Assembly (NCBI GenBank): GCA_949317995.1
Contig: OX439044.1
Span: 13,053,141-13,117,140 of the forward strand
Length of the DNA: 64,000 nt
DNA from: Acholoe squamosa
Taxonomy: Eukaryota; Annelida; Polychaeta; Phyllodocida; Polynoidae
Direction: 5' to 3'
The notes below the pieces were generated by a model. The model searched no databases. It was not told where the DNA came from and saw only the letters and a program-made list of their open reading frames with translations. The translations under genes were made by a program, and so were the position numbers. Shown one piece after another: positions 24,883 through 37,978 of the stretch. Numbering within the stretch: position 1 is the first letter of the stretch; every line of letters starts with the position of its first letter.

Positions 24883-25067
24883 TTAACCCTTTAAGGGCTG
24901 CTGATGCATTAATGCATCATGCCCATTGATGCATGAATACAGACCTATGAGTAACTCGCCAGGCTGCATTCATGTGTCATGCCGATCCTATGGGGGGGAC
25001 CCCTGTAGGGTCAACATCATGCCCCAATCAGCATGAGGCACTAATGCATCTGCAGCCATTAAAATGG
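24883..25067. mobile_element. Degenerate palindromic TTAACCCTTTAA element
   Basis: Starts TTAACCCTTTAAGGGCTGCT then GATGCATTAATGCATCATGC, and ends with the inverse (ACTAATGCATCTGCAGCCAT). The centre is near-palindromic with ATCCTATGGGG and CCCCTGTAGGGT. It is a diverged relative of 63221-63474. Confidence 0.65.
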
Positions 25068-28000
25068 CTTACCGGGAGACATTTTGTAGCGTTTAGAAGT
25101 TAACTGTAAGAGATATTCCTGAGAGAAAGTTTTATTTTCAAATATTTTGCATGGCTTGTAAATAACCTGTCAGTGCCATCTGCCTTGTCCGCTCCCAGGG
25201 CTAAATTATTTGGGACAAAGTGTCCACTGTTATTTTAATGGAGATTTCTTGGCTTGGCACAGTGCTGGGCTGCAGTGTTTCTTTTGTCGTGGGAATTACA
25301 CTGCTATGCAAAATACATTTTTAACAGTACAGTTATACAATGTTATATATGGTGATGCCTGATAGATTCAGCAGTAATTTCTTAGAGCGCAGCAAGACGG
25401 CGAATGGCTTATTCCCCAGCATTTTCCTCTCCATCCCTCATAGATACCCTCCACATGCCCTCCCTGTCTCCTTGTGACAGCCGTTCTTTTGATCTGACAA
25501 GCCGTCAGCCAGCCTACCTGCATACTTCAACAAGGGATGACTCCAACACTTCAAGGGCTGCATTCAGGATGGACTGTGCCTTGCCTACCATTTTGTTATT
25601 GTGCATGAATGTGACCCTGGTGGTGAATTCCCTGAACCTGCATTGGATATGATACCACCTTCATATTTCACACTCCACAGAAGGGTAGGTGTAATACAAA
25701 TGTAGTGACTATGCTGCAAATGATCTGTCAATGAATCTTGACAACAAAGGAATGGGGACCTAGATGCATTTTGTAACACTTTAGTAACAATGACTGCAGC
25801 AATAGTGAGCGATTTGATGTAGCATAGCTGCTGTAAAGGGCCTTGTCCATAGATGGTTCAGTCCACCGAAAGTGGGCACCTTGGTCTTTTTTGGTCTTTT
25901 TTTGGATACAGGGGATTATAGAATATAAAGTATTTAACCATTCTTCTTATTTCTTGTTTCATTTGAAAGAAAACACATTGGGCTTCAAAAGAAGGGCAAA
26001 TTTATGTATGTCGGCCTGCTATTTTTTTTCAGATATAGTGGCCCAAAGTTGAAAAATTGCCAAAAAATGCCTTTTATTCAATTTTCACCTCACTCCAGGA
26101 TCTATACCATCAAGCCAAGTAGCAACAGACTGATATAATTTTATCTCTTCCTTGGTGGGGGTCCTATCTAACATTTTCATGTGGTTTGGAGGTGCTCTGG
26201 TTGGCATTTGGTTTCCCCTGTTCATTTTTGTAACCAAATAAAGTTGATGTAATGGGTGTGATCAAAATAAGAGTACACTGGTATGCCTACTAAAACACTA
26301 TCCTCAATCTTCTTATTTCCCACCTCATAGGGGTTTTTTCTGGTACAGAAGCTTAGGGTCTACTTGCAGGCATGACTATGCAATACATATTCAAGTATTT
26401 TCAAGTCCATTTTGCTCACGCCTATTACATTCATATTTCTGCATCCAGGACAAATACTATCAAAGGTTTCTTTCTTTCAATCAGCCTTACAGGAAGATCT
26501 AGTGTTAATAAGTCATTTAAAAAAAATAATGAAGTCTCTACATGCCTTGGTTATGCTAAACAGTGGTCAACTGACAGATGTAATGGGCCTGAGTGTAATG
26601 GACATGAGTGTAATGGGCGTGAGTAAAATGCAGTGCAACAATGTTGGCAGGCTTGATGCATTCCAAATGCATCCTATATGTATTCTTAGATTATTTCTAT
26701 TACCTAGATCAATGCTGGTTGAGGTCATATTACTGAGTGGCTGTCTGAAGCCTGGAAAAGTTGTTTTGCTCATGTCAATTACGCTCACGCCCATTACATT
26801 CATATTATTTCCTTATGTATTGTCAATATAGATATTTTTTCCTTTTCTTCTTCATAGTGTTACTTTGGGACCTTTTGTCAAATATGCTAACTGAAAATCC
26901 TGTAGTTCTGACAAATATTTCTGTGATTTAGAGAAGAATTAATTTTGCTCACCCCCATTACATTTTAATAATTTTGAATATCTGCAATAAAAACTGACCG
27001 CTTGGGAGTTAGTGACTTGAATGAACCTTTCCAAAGAGCCAAGATATAGGGCTATCAATAAAATTAAGTTTCATGATTTAATCCTGAGTTTTCAAAAATG
27101 AGCCTCTACCATGGACAAGTGCCCACTTTCAGTGGATTGACCCACAAGCATCCTGTGAGGCATCAGGGTTAGAGGGACTTGAGGCACTAGAGGAATGCTG
27201 CCATCAACGTATGATCAAAGGCATTATACACTGTAACTGATCACTACATATTGGCCACCATCCTGTCCTGCAGGAAATGAAATTTCTGAGTACCTCATAG
27301 TCATTGTGCTTGATTTGTGGCTTATGATACGTGAGGATGGTCCCTTATAGAGCCTCATAACTCATAAGCAGGGATAATTATATCTACATCAAACTCCTGA
27401 AATCACTGCTTCACAATGATTTTGCTCAAATTGGGGTGTGTCTAATACGCAAAATGCACCTTATATATGGGACTTTGAGTTATATTTACAAATCAGTTGT
27501 AGCAATTTTGCCCTTCCCTCAAAAGACATATTGGGATGTACAAAGTGGATAAATCAATAACGTGTCTCAGTAAGTTCCTACATGCCACTGTGATTATAAT
27601 CCCAGCCCTGCAGCTCTCCTCCTACACTACATTATAGTGAGAATTGGAGACCAGTGTCTACCGTGTTGAACATACTCACTGATTGTCAGACACCAGTGCC
27701 CTCTATGTCCCCATCATTGTATTGAGCGGATGCCAATAATATCTCTGGCACCTTTATCTGAGAGTCCTCCAATCTCACCTAATCTATACATCATCGACAT
27801 CTCCCCTTGCACCCCGCCCTCCTTCCTCCACCCCAACCCTATCTGAAACTACCCTAAGGCCTCTACTGTTACTGACATACTGCAAGGGCTGCATAGTGGT
27901 GTAAAGCACCATGCCCTGCGGTTGTCATGATGTATGCATACAGCCTTGCCAATACCTTACTATTTTTGTCCCTTTTTTAATCTACAATCTATCCAAAAAA

Positions 28001-31000
28001 GGGGCTTGATCCAGGAGTGTGGCACCTCCTTTTCAAAATTCTGGACCCGCCACTGAGTGCTGTATTCATATAACATGACTATGCGACATGAATGTGCCTC
28101 ATAATTATGCACACTCAGAGGGTCGGCATAATGCACCAGTGAAGTGCTGGTGAGTAGCACTGTATCAGTGCATCATGACAGCTTTAAGCATGAATCATAA
28201 TGCATTGTGCAGCCTTTAAAGAACCAATATGTTTCAACTACACTCCCAATTGCCAAATGTATACCTCTTATCCTGCCCACACTTTCATTAGCGGGCCACC
28301 ACTTCATGGGGTTCAATATATGCAGCATCTCCTTGATAGAACTTCAAACACAGTACACAGAGAGACACTTGGACTCCATGGAGTATGTTATACCAAGCTA
28401 ACGTAATGCCCTACATTAATGCTACGGAACTTATCAATTACAACCAGCCCTTATCTGTGCACCTTTACAAGACAAACGCCTATGCAATAATTTATGACAC
28501 CACTTTAAAACCGGCATGTTATTCAGCTTCCAAGGATAAACGAAGAGGTAATGTCCATTCTGTTGGTAAACAGAGCTTTCTTCATTTTCAATGAAGGAAG
28601 GAGGTGTTGCTCAAGAAGAATATTGCAATGACATCTAATAGGAATAGCAACTGATGGAGGAGTGGGAATCACATTCTCTTTATCGTGATGACTCTCTATA
28701 TCATGATTGCCAAAGAGGAAAGTGGAGGGGTGTGCTCAATTAAACTGTTGCACAGAAGGATTGCAATGGCATCAATAGGCTCTAAGTGAAACCAGAGCTG
28801 GCTTTGCCAACAGGCACTGCAAAGTGCTGATAAATTAAGAACCAACTTGTCCCTGTGGGTAGGTATTCTTCCGTACCAGTAAGTTTTGCCACTTTTGACA
28901 TAACCTGCAAATATATATTACTTAAGCAATGAGCTTTCCTGTGCCTGGACATTATTCATCACAGCTTTTTGTGATTTGGGTGGGTAGAGGGTGGAAATGG
29001 ATCTGCTAGTACTATGGATTTACATCCTACCTCTATAATTTATATCAAACTACATAAGTAAGGTCTAATGTTGAATTCAAAATGTTGGACCCACTTGGCA
29101 CGAGTCTAGACTCCAATAGGGATCACAACTGATAAAGTCGGACAGTATAGAGTGATTCACACTCTCCCAGCACCTATCCTGATACACAGTTAATGCCTTC
29201 TGATTGTAAATACTCACCACCAGAGGGCAAGGTGATCAGCACGTGGGTCAAACTCTCATTACACATGCGAAGCAAGACTGACCAATCACTAGGGGCCTTC
29301 CTTAGGGCCTACATCGTAAAACGCCCCAATGATTGCTCCCTCCACCACCAATTGATTGTATGCCACCATTTGATACCCTTAGGGTATGTTCCTTCTTGCT
29401 TCTTCTTTAAGCTGTTTAGCGTTGATCTTTCAAGTTGGTGGACTATATGAAGGCCATTCCTGAAGAGCACAAATCAGCTTAAATCACTTCCCTCGCGTTT
29501 GCCTCTTAGATTTGCTGACAAATTGCAGCTGAAGGAAAGTATGCTTATCCCAATTTACATTAAATCATCAAACCTGGCAAGCATTAGAGGAATTTGTTAA
29601 AAAGTACAGGGAGGATAGAATTGATTATGGAAGAATCTCCTAAGGCATAACAGCACTGCTAATTACTTACTATAATATCTTGTTTGATTTATCAAATAGG
29701 TGCAGTCTGAAGCCTTGGGTAGCACTATTGATTTGCTTTCTGAATATTCCTGTGGTAAATCCTGCTATAATTGCTCCCAGGCACTTTATATGTTCTGACA
29801 CATCTACTTCCCAACCAATAAACTAGAATAAAAGAAAATCTCTGCTCATCTCATCTCAATGCTGATTTAAAGGTGGCACCACAAATAGTTGATAGATATG
29901 GTACACTGAAACCCATTTGGGGCTTTAAAGTTGTCAGTACCAGTTGGCAACTTTGTTTGTCAAGCCCTCAATAATAAAATCCACAACCTTGTGTAAATAG
30001 TGTTGGGGTCCTGGATGGTAACAGAAAATAATACTAGTGCATCAAAATATGTATCTCAAAGATATGGGCCACCCAAGCCTGGCTATTTGCTATTCAAAAG
30101 TTAGGGATTCTACACTTTTGCTAAGCTCCCCTTATCCCAAAGAAAACCTGAGGTTGTATGGTATCATAACATACGGCTTTCAGTATTAGTAAGTAGAAGG
30201 ACGTATACAACCATATCTCTATAAAGAACCAGTATTAAGAACTCATTAAATTCCAAATTACTTTAAGTGTATCAAAATTACTTGTGTGACTTCACTTGTT
30301 GATGGAAAAGTTTATTCAGGCAGTCTTCATTTACACAGAACTATAGGTTGGATTGGTACTAACAGAACGTGTACATTTTTACATAGATAGCAGTCAGATG
30401 GTCAGCCTATATGTGAAGTACTTCAGATAGCGGTTGTTTACACAAATAGTGGTTATACCGGACTACCCCTTTCGCACATATTCAGTACACTCTTAGATGT
30501 CACAGGGAATAAAGTTTGATGGATGCATCCATCCTTTGAAGTCAGCGCAGTAATATTAGTAGTCTCTGCATCTCTACAATGCTAGATTTGCCTAGTTATG
30601 ACCATGGTAAATTTATCTATTCTGATTTGGCAACTTGGAAAATGCTTATATGTAAATCAGCCTGCGTCGTTGCCGTATCACCATGTTTTATATAAATCAA
30701 GTAGATATTGTTTCCAACTTTCTTTGGGGATTGTTTAGGTGTATATTGTCATAGATATTTGTGACAGGCGCCTTCTTTATGCCAATAAAGGCAGGCATAG
30801 TGCAGGGGGTCCTGAGACCCCTTTTCCCAGTACATGTCACATTTCATATCTCAAATAAACGGAACATACTCATAATTATTTTTTTGGCTGAAATTGTGAG
30901 AATCTACTATTTCTGTCACAAAGTTCTTTGTATTCATTGGCATTGGCACTTCCCATAAGATAGTATCCGCAGACACCACTATCTCATCAATAATAACCAG

Positions 31001-31536
31001 CACAGGGACATCTTGCAAACCCCAAGGTGCAATGCTCAGAATGGAGCCCCACTGCTAGGTGTAGATGGGGCATATGTTGGTAGGCAGCACCTTTTTTTTT
31101 AACAATTTCAACTTTTATTGGTCTACTAAGTCATCATACATGTACAAAGACAATGTTAATGGCCAGTTCAATCCATAGTAACCATAAATGGTTTGTAGGA
31201 AAATTTTTACAAAGAGACCAAAAAGGTTATGGTTGAGGCCTTATCTAAGGATATTTCTTATGACCTCTACCATGCTAAATGTCGACAGCTTATTAGTTAA
31301 CAAATAACCAGAGATGCATATTTACACAGGAGGAAATATATAAAGTGGCAGCTAAACATTTACGTCATAAATTGAAAGTTTTCACATAACAAAATACATA
31401 TTTAAGAAAAAAATAAAGGTTACAGAAAGAAGAAAAAGACAAAGAAAAAACAACAACAAAAACATATTATAATTAATTATTGTGGATGAGGAGTGGAAAA
31501 AACTTCACAAGTCAATACAATAGTACTACCATGTAA

Positions 31537-32600
31537 TTAGTTTACAGTCAACAACATCTCATTTTTAATCGTTTCTTTGAATTCTGAGATACACACAATA
31601 TTACGGTATTCAACTGGTTGTCCATTCCAGGCCCGAGCACATGCTACTTCTGGACTTTTTTCATACACTGCAAAAATGGTGTTTAGATCCTAAACACATT
31701 TCTAAACATATTCTTGCAACGTTTTTGTAATCACATTAATTTCCTAAACATGTTTAGCCAAACAATGTGCTTAGCTCAAGTGTTTAGAAATCTAGGTGTT
31801 TAGGTTAAAACTTTGTGTTTAGATATATGAATTCTTGTGTTTAGGTGTTTATGAATTTTTTTGTTTAGATGTTTAAATAATTCGATGGAGAGTTAAGGTT
31901 TGCAGACATGTATACATTAAAAAACAGAGATATATTTTATTTTGTTTGTTCTCTCATTTACTGGGGGTTGACATCAGCAGGTATTTACTTGTCAAAGTCT
32001 CCAAATATGTCAGCCACAGCTTTATACATGTACATGTATTACACACTGCATCAGAATGAGAGACTTGAGAAAGTACAACAGCTTGGCAGGAAGGACATTG
32101 CCTTATCTATTCCAGAATAACTTCAAATAGGTGTCAGTCATGGAGCTTATTGAATATTTTATGCTAATGATGGTGGCATAAGGTGAATCTAGTCAATTTC
32201 CTATTGCCCTTTCTATTCACATGACATTCTATGAAATGAAACCGTGATAAACATGGGATTTGGAGACATTTGTCACAATAATTGATTATAACTGTGTGCA
32301 GATAGTCCATTCAAAGGTAGTGCTGCTACCTGGTGTGGATCCAACATCCAAGTATCTAAACATATTGATGTTTAAATCTAAACACCTATTATTCAACTGT
32401 CTCAACTCTAAACATCTAAACATGTTTAGCGTAAATGTTTATGTAGTTAGAATAAAAGTGTTCATTTCCTAAATGTGTAGTTAATGAGACACCGACCTGA
32501 CCTATATGTTTAGGTTTTAAACGTGTTTAGACCTAAACATGTTTAAAATCTAAATACCATTTTTGCAGTGTAGGCTACAGCATGGATTATGGGATATTCT
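31537..32600 (-). pseudogene. LINE C-terminal coding segment split by a DNA element
   Basis: If 31666-32570 and one TA copy are ignored, the minus strand reads continuously through the junction. It gives a segment with HAVAYEKSPEVACARAWNGQ and then VEYRNIVCISEFK, ending at a stop at 31537. This resembles the conserved C-terminal tail (R-x-W-N, then S-x-F-K) of CR1/L2-like LINE proteins. Confidence 0.7.
31666..32570. mobile_element. Non-autonomous DNA element with CACTGCAAAAATGG termini and TA target duplication
   Basis: The left end CACTGCAAAAATGGTGTTTA and the right end (ATACCATTTTTGCAGTG) are inverted. TA lies on both sides (31664-31665 and 32571-32572). Removing the element with one TA restores the host LINE reading frame. 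The interior carries many GTTTAG/CTAAAC words in both orientations near each end and AT-rich DNA between. No transposase is seen. The open stretch at 31908-32120 shows no familiar motif. Confidence 0.85.
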
Positions 32601-32821
32601 AAGGTTGGGGCGAGACATTGCCGAGTAACTCTGGGTGGGACTCTTAGGTAATTTGGCTAAGGAATGTACTTGATTTGTTGGTGTAAGAATGTGCTTATAA
32701 ATTGAGGCAAACTTTTAAACATCTATTTTGAAGACGCTGCACTATTGTACACTGTTTCTGTGAATAATTCCTAATTAAATCGAGACTTTTTTCTTTTAAT
32801 ACCATAGCACTCTAATTTTTT

Positions 32822-33076
32822 TCAATAATCAGAATCAAACGCCTTCTTTGTGTCATTAAAGGCAGCCATAGTGAATTTACCAACATTTCTGTCTTTAAGT
32901 ACATTATTAACAAATTGACTTATACTGTCTGCTGTAGATTTACCTTTTTGATAACCTCCTTGTTGTTTTGTGAGAATATCACATGCTTCAATATGAGTCA
33001 AAATGGCAGTATGGATTAACCTTTCAAGAATCTTGCCTGCTACAGGCAATACACTAATTTGATACATTACAGTCAT
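32822..33076 (-). pseudogene. LINE reverse transcriptase N-terminal fragment
   Basis: About 85 codons open on the minus strand. They include SVLPVAGKILERLI, a QQGGYQKGKSTADSI segment equivalent to the QFGFRxxRST region, and motif A written FNDTKKAFD. The frame ends directly after motif A, and the catalytic YADD part is absent. Confidence 0.8.
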
Positions 33077-33612
33077 CTCCTCCCTTTGGTAGAGGTGTAA
33101 CCACAGCGATTTTCCAGCAATCAGGTGTCAGGCTTTTTTCTAAACAAAGACGAATTATTTTTATAAAATGCTGAGGCATATGAATGGCAGCTTGCTTGAA
33201 AATATAAGTTGGTATATATAGTTTAGAGAAGAGGACTTTGAAACATCAAGATCCTTAATAACTTTCATAGTCTCATCATCAGTAACTGTAATATCGGGCA
33301 TCTCTTGTTCACATCGAGTTACAAGGAATTCCCATTCAATATTATGATGTGAAGCAAGTCTAGGACCTATATTTACAAAAAGATCATTTATATGATGAGC
33401 AGCGCCCCCTGTCTCTACAGGCTGACCGAGTTCACCAATTAAATTAATGCTGTTTTTTCTGGGTTTTTTTTTAGATGCACAGGCTGCACCGGCCTTTTTT
33501 CATGTCACTTTTCTATCATTTGTACGCTCAAGTAGATAATATGAGGTGCACTTTTATCCATAATCTTAAATTCATGTATGGGACACATAACAAAATTTCA
33601 GTTATGCTATTT

Positions 33613-34200
33613 TCAAAAAATGCTCCAGCAAGGATCTACATTGGTACAATCATCAAATCGTGTCCAATCACATATAGAGAATGAATACCGATAACCTTTT
33701 TTAACTGAAGCATGTTTTCTAAGTATATATACCGGTAAATGGTCACTTAAATGTATGTCCATAGCACCATTGGAAAGTATATTTATAATACAATTTGTAA
33801 AGATCAAAGGTAAACATGTATTATAACCAGCAGTTGTCGTGACACAATTTATCAATTGTCTAAGGTGAACATTATCCATGGTTTCATACAATAAACTGTG
33901 CTCATTGTCGTCAGTTAAAACATCAACATTGAAGTCTCCTATACATATAACATCACAATCACCAAGGGAATCAATTTGCAAAAATAGGGCTAGCATTGTT
34001 TTACGAAAATTCGTGAGATTACCTTGTGGGGGTCAATATACATTACATACTATAGTTTTTTAGATTTACCTTTCTGTATAATCAACCATTGTACTTCAAT
34101 ATCTACGTTGCCTCTGTTGAGGTGTTTTAAAGTATCAGCAAAACATGCAACAGTGTCAAGTACATGAGCTATGAGTCCTTCACCTCTGAATACACTAATC
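33613..34200 (-). pseudogene. LINE APE-like endonuclease fragment
   Basis: Open from about 33996 to 33613 on the minus strand. It has CIGDFNVDV (the GDFN motif of the endonuclease/exonuclease/phosphatase fold) and, downstream, HLSDHLPVYI (the SDH motif). Upstream, in a shifted frame at about 34190-34070, is a segment GEGLIAHVLDTVACF then DIEVQWLII, the expected earlier strand of the same fold. Frameshifts and stops make it non-functional. Confidence 0.8.
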
Positions 34201-34249
34201 ATGTCATGTCAAACCCTCAATAATAAGAACACCTATTAAGTTTATAATG

Positions 34250-34615
34250 GAAATCAGCATCAGTATCATTCAAATATGTTTCGAAAAATAATTCACCTTA
34301 CCATTTAACACATTAAGGGCTGGTTTTACGGGTAATACAGCATCGTGCCTATCAGTCGTTATGATGCAAAAATGCAGCACTGACAAGGGGCCACATTCAA
34401 GCATGATTCCTACTTTGCAGGGATGGTGCACCTTCCTAGGTTTGTCATGATGCTGCTTGTTACCTGATGCACTTATTGAGCCCTGGTGAGCAACATTTGA
34501 TTTGTAGATCAACGTATCTAACACATCAGTGCAAGTCAGTATTGGGCAAGATCATGACTCTGAACACCTCGTCTCGACACATCTAACTTAACTAAACTGT
34601 GTTAACACCATACAC
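34250..34615 (+). repeat. Tandem unit copy B, tail
   Basis: 34535-34612 matches the end of copy A (16440-16510), including the CACATCTA and GTGTTTACACCATA-like segments. The part 34260-34530 is non-coding and not clearly matched elsewhere. Confidence 0.55.
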
Positions 34616-34656
34616 TGAAAACATGGAAGATCTGAAACTAGTCAGCGGTGACTACT

Positions 34657-34790
34657 TTAGGTCCTCAAGTTGACGATACCTAAAACTACAGCTTTAGGTA
34701 GTCAAAATGACGACTTTAGGTCGTCATCCTGACGACCTGAGTCATCAGGATGACAATACTGACAGTACAGGGTCGTCATATTGAATATTG
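34657..34790. repeat. Dense inverted and direct TGACGACC / TTTAGGTCGTCA words
   Basis: GACGACTTTAGGTCGTC is a near-palindrome, followed by TCCTGACGACCTGAGTCATC and related words within 130 bp. The stretch can fold several ways. It starts just after a CACTGAAAACATGG segment (34613) that resembles the CACTGCAAAAATGG terminus at 31666. It may be a partial DNA element, but no matching right end was found. Confidence 0.45.
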
Positions 34791-34801
34791 GCTTATAAGC
34801 C

Positions 34802-34940
34802 AAGAAATTAATCCAAAATAGAGGAATCAGCGTGATAAACGCATTAATCAATGCATAACCTAGCACAAGTGGGGATTTGCAGGTTATAATCCATGAGCGC
34901 TGGGTTATGCATTGATTAGTAGCTTATCAATGTGACAAAA
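34802..34940. repeat. Hairpin with conserved flanks, second core
   Basis: The left flank (AAGAAATTAATCCAAAATAG to GATAAACGCATTAAT) and right flank (TAGTAGCTTATCAATGTG) match those at 9021-9066 and 9178-9200. The stem here is GCATTAATCAATGCATAACC against GGTTATGCATTGATTAGTAG, a different sequence from the other copy. The loop region contains a short AT-rich palindrome. Confidence 0.75.
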
Positions 34941-37900
34941 AGGTCAGGGGGCTCATATTTACCATAAATTAAATACATAGAAAGACATGTATTGTGTTGA
35001 AATGATATTTTTTTTACACAACATGGAATTGATGGTAGAGATATTATAATGCATCCAAACATAATACCCTATTGAGTCCTTTATTACATAAAGGATCCTT
35101 CTCTGAGACCCTCTACTATCATCCCGTCATATCTAAGGGCATTTTGAAGTAACAAAATGGCTTCCCCACATGACTTAATTCAAACATTTGAGCAGTATAC
35201 ATATGTGGCTCTTTCTTGGGGAAGATTATCCAGGATAGTCTCCCATTTTGGGGCCCAGCAACAAGATCTGACTGATCCTCTATAAATCATATTGGCCCAC
35301 AAGTGATCCTCTCCGTCCATGGACAGGGTGCTTTGGAGGTGTTGCATTATAAGTGGCCCTTATAGGGCTTTCAATGACAGAATGCAGCTATGTGTAGTCT
35401 ACAATGCTACGGCCATGCATCTTGCTACACCTCCTTAGCCTTTGAAACCCAAAAGGATCAGGATGATGTATGATAGTAACCCTAATAAAGTAGACCTACC
35501 AAAAGTGCATTGATGCATTGTGATGGCATAGGGACAGGATACTAAAAGTGATTGAAATACTTGGGGGGTATCTTCATAGTTTGTGTGGTCTAGCCTCATG
35601 TGCTTAAAGGGTCAATAATGGTCATGACTTACCTGAAGCCATTTGGTACCAGTTAAGGTGGGTCGCTACCATTGAAAATGGACCTACTGCACAGGTCCCT
35701 GCGCATACAGATTATTTTTCTCGCTGGGAATGTTTGACTAATATTGAGCATATTATGACACTTTGAAATTTTGGTATATTCACATCTGGATTTTTGACAT
35801 TCTCTGACCTTCTTCTGTACTTTATAATTATGACCCTTACTTAAAGCAACACAATGTTGTTGAAGTGATATTCTGCTCACAACGACCGAGGGCATATAAT
35901 GAAAAGATTTCATGACAAGGAATTATGCGTTTTACCCATCATGCAGTGCTCTGAATATGGACTTTACTCAATTTTTCCAACACTTTTTTTTTTTATTTCA
36001 AATGACCAAAACTACAAAATTATATGTGGGACCCCATATCAAAATTACCCTTATTTAAAAGCAAATTGATAGCAAAGAGACATGGTACTAAAAGTGATGA
36101 ACATACTCTGGGGTATCATCCTGGTTCGTTTGGCCTACCTTTATGTGTGTAAAGGCCAATGATGGCCATGGCCTACCTGAAGCCATTTGAAAACATCTAA
36201 TGCTAAAGTGTTCTTTTATAAGAAAAATATGTTTGTAATTGTAACACATTTGCAGCATGTAGATAAGATACAGCTAATGTTAGAGTGAAATTTATCACAT
36301 TTTGTATTTTACCACTGCCTCCTTCTGTACTCTACCTGTAACTCTGTAAATTGGTACTCACCTAAAAGAGAACAAAACAGGCATTAGGTCATGGTTATGT
36401 GTGGAACATCAAGGGCAAAAGGGAAAAATGTACAAATGATAAAACAAAATCAAGGGTTGCATGATGCAAGCAGGGTCCTTAATTTGTTAAACTAAAGGGG
36501 TCTTTGCATCATGGCAACTTTTACTAACTTTGCTGATGCATGGCCCATCCTATTTCCATCCCATTGAGTACTACATATTACATTGAAGTCTGACGCATTA
36601 ATGCAGCCCTGTCTGCAATACATACATGATTGTGGAGACAGTCCTCTGCCAAATTGGTTTCATGTTGATGAATAGTTAAGCCAGCAACCTGCTGCAACTC
36701 CCATTCTCGTAGTTCTACTACTAAGGATATAATGGGGCAGGCCTCTGCCAGTCTAAAGGCTAGTACATTCTTTACACTCCAGATGGAGCCACCTGTAGTA
36801 TTGGCAGAATGGCGAAGACACACGCCGGTCGCTCGCATTGAATGTTTACTATTTATTTATATTAACTTCAGCCATAATATCAAGGAATCTACAAGTCCAA
36901 GAGTTAGAATAACATGTATACGATGTCCCCTCCAAATCATTTCATCACATTTGGTATATATCCTTTACAAATGGAGGAAATGTATTTGCCGAAATTGCTG
37001 TCAAGGTATGTCTGGTCCGCTGTCATTTTATGATGCCTCTATCCAAACATAGAGAAGACTATACTATCCTGGTTGGACACCTAAAATCGTTCCAAAACTC
37101 GATAACCATGCTATGATCCCTGATAGTTGGTAACCCTTTTGCACCTAACCTGCAGAGAGGAACACAATAAGCTTAACAGAAGTAGGAGAATCAAGAGGTA
37201 GGCAGCTGGATGATAAAGGATCTCTCATTTCCAAGTGGTCGGGAATGAATGCTTCATGCAATTTTGAAGAAAAATACATTGTTTTGTTTAGACAATTTAA
37301 TCATCTAAAATTGAAGCAGATTATGGTTCTCTTGAAAGCATGTTCTCTAAGGAAATAGAGAAACCCAACCCTAATTGACTGACCTAGAAAGGGGAATAAT
37401 TCATAGAAAACTGCTTTATAGTCTCTCAATGCTCTAATGCATTATGCCAACTGTTGTGAGCATGATGCCTTCATGACTGCAACCCATGGTCATCTACCTG
37501 CCAATGCTAAAACTATTCATTATGTCAATCCTATTGAGCTAATGCATCAATGTGGTGTATGTAGATATAGCAGCCATAGCAACAAAGCAACATGATTATA
37601 TGGACCTTGAATGGTTAATATTGATTCAGCCTGAATCAAAGTATGCTGATCAATCATTCATTTGTTCTGAAAATAAGACTAGCTCGACAATTCCCGGACT
37701 TTGCCAAGAAAGCAGAGAATGCAATCAAATTGGCCTCTATGTGAGGAATGACAGATGGTAGTTTACCCCTAGACCATATTCTAAAGGAAAAATGAAAAAG
37801 GTACAGATGAGCAATTGGAAACATTAGGCACATTCGAAGTGAATATGTTTGGTTTTCCACTTTTCCAGGGCAGTATAAACTTCTGGGTGCAGTGGCTACT

Positions 37901-37978
37901 GAAAATTCACTGATCAACCACTGCACATTTCAGTAGCCACTGATAGAATACTCCTAAATCAACTGAATTTACCCTGCT
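34930..37978 (+). repeat. Tandem unit copy C, left part (non-coding)
   Basis: 34930-35170 matches both 960-1100 (CACAACATGGAATTGATG block) and 18110-18280. 35180-36560 follows 18290-19640 with gaps. 37160-37910 follows 1180-1810 and 20725-21230. The unit is cut at 37978 by the BEL element and resumes at 47351. No gene is seen. Confidence 0.75.
37974..37978. other. Target site duplication of the BEL element, left copy
   Basis: CTGCT directly precedes the left LTR and is repeated at 47351-47355 directly after the right LTR. A 5-bp duplication is the usual size for BEL/Pao integrases. Confidence 0.9.

Larger units (their letters stand above)
16870..31080 (+). repeat. Tandem unit copy B, main part (non-coding)
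   Basis: The most complete copy. It starts with the CACATGAACACAATAG block also found at about 37, then the blocks listed for copy A, plus 18180-20700, which A lacks but which matches parts of copies C (35050-36560) and D (61720-62520). It also has 25220-25660, which matches 52660-53090. Around 26560-27120 there are short repeats of a CATTACACTCACGCCCATT type in both orientations. Many short frames occur, none with a recognisable domain and none conserved between copies. Confidence 0.75.
31093..34240 (-). mobile_element. Defective minus-strand LINE with poly(A) tail
   Basis: On the minus strand the order is endonuclease (about 34200-33613), a linker, a reverse transcriptase start (33076-32822), a C-terminal segment (about 32590-31537) and a 3' UTR. 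The UTR ends with CCAATAAAAGTTGAAATTGT followed by ten A residues at 31093-31102, so a polyadenylation signal and tail are visible. The region between RT motif A and the C-terminus, including the YADD motif, is deleted. The element separates the main part of copy B from its tail at 34535. A 905-bp DNA element lies within it. Confidence 0.8.

Noticed and set aside
26560..26830. Overlapping frames on both strands around short CATTACACTCACGCCCATT-type repeats
   Set aside because: Low-complexity repeats keep both strands open; there is no domain.
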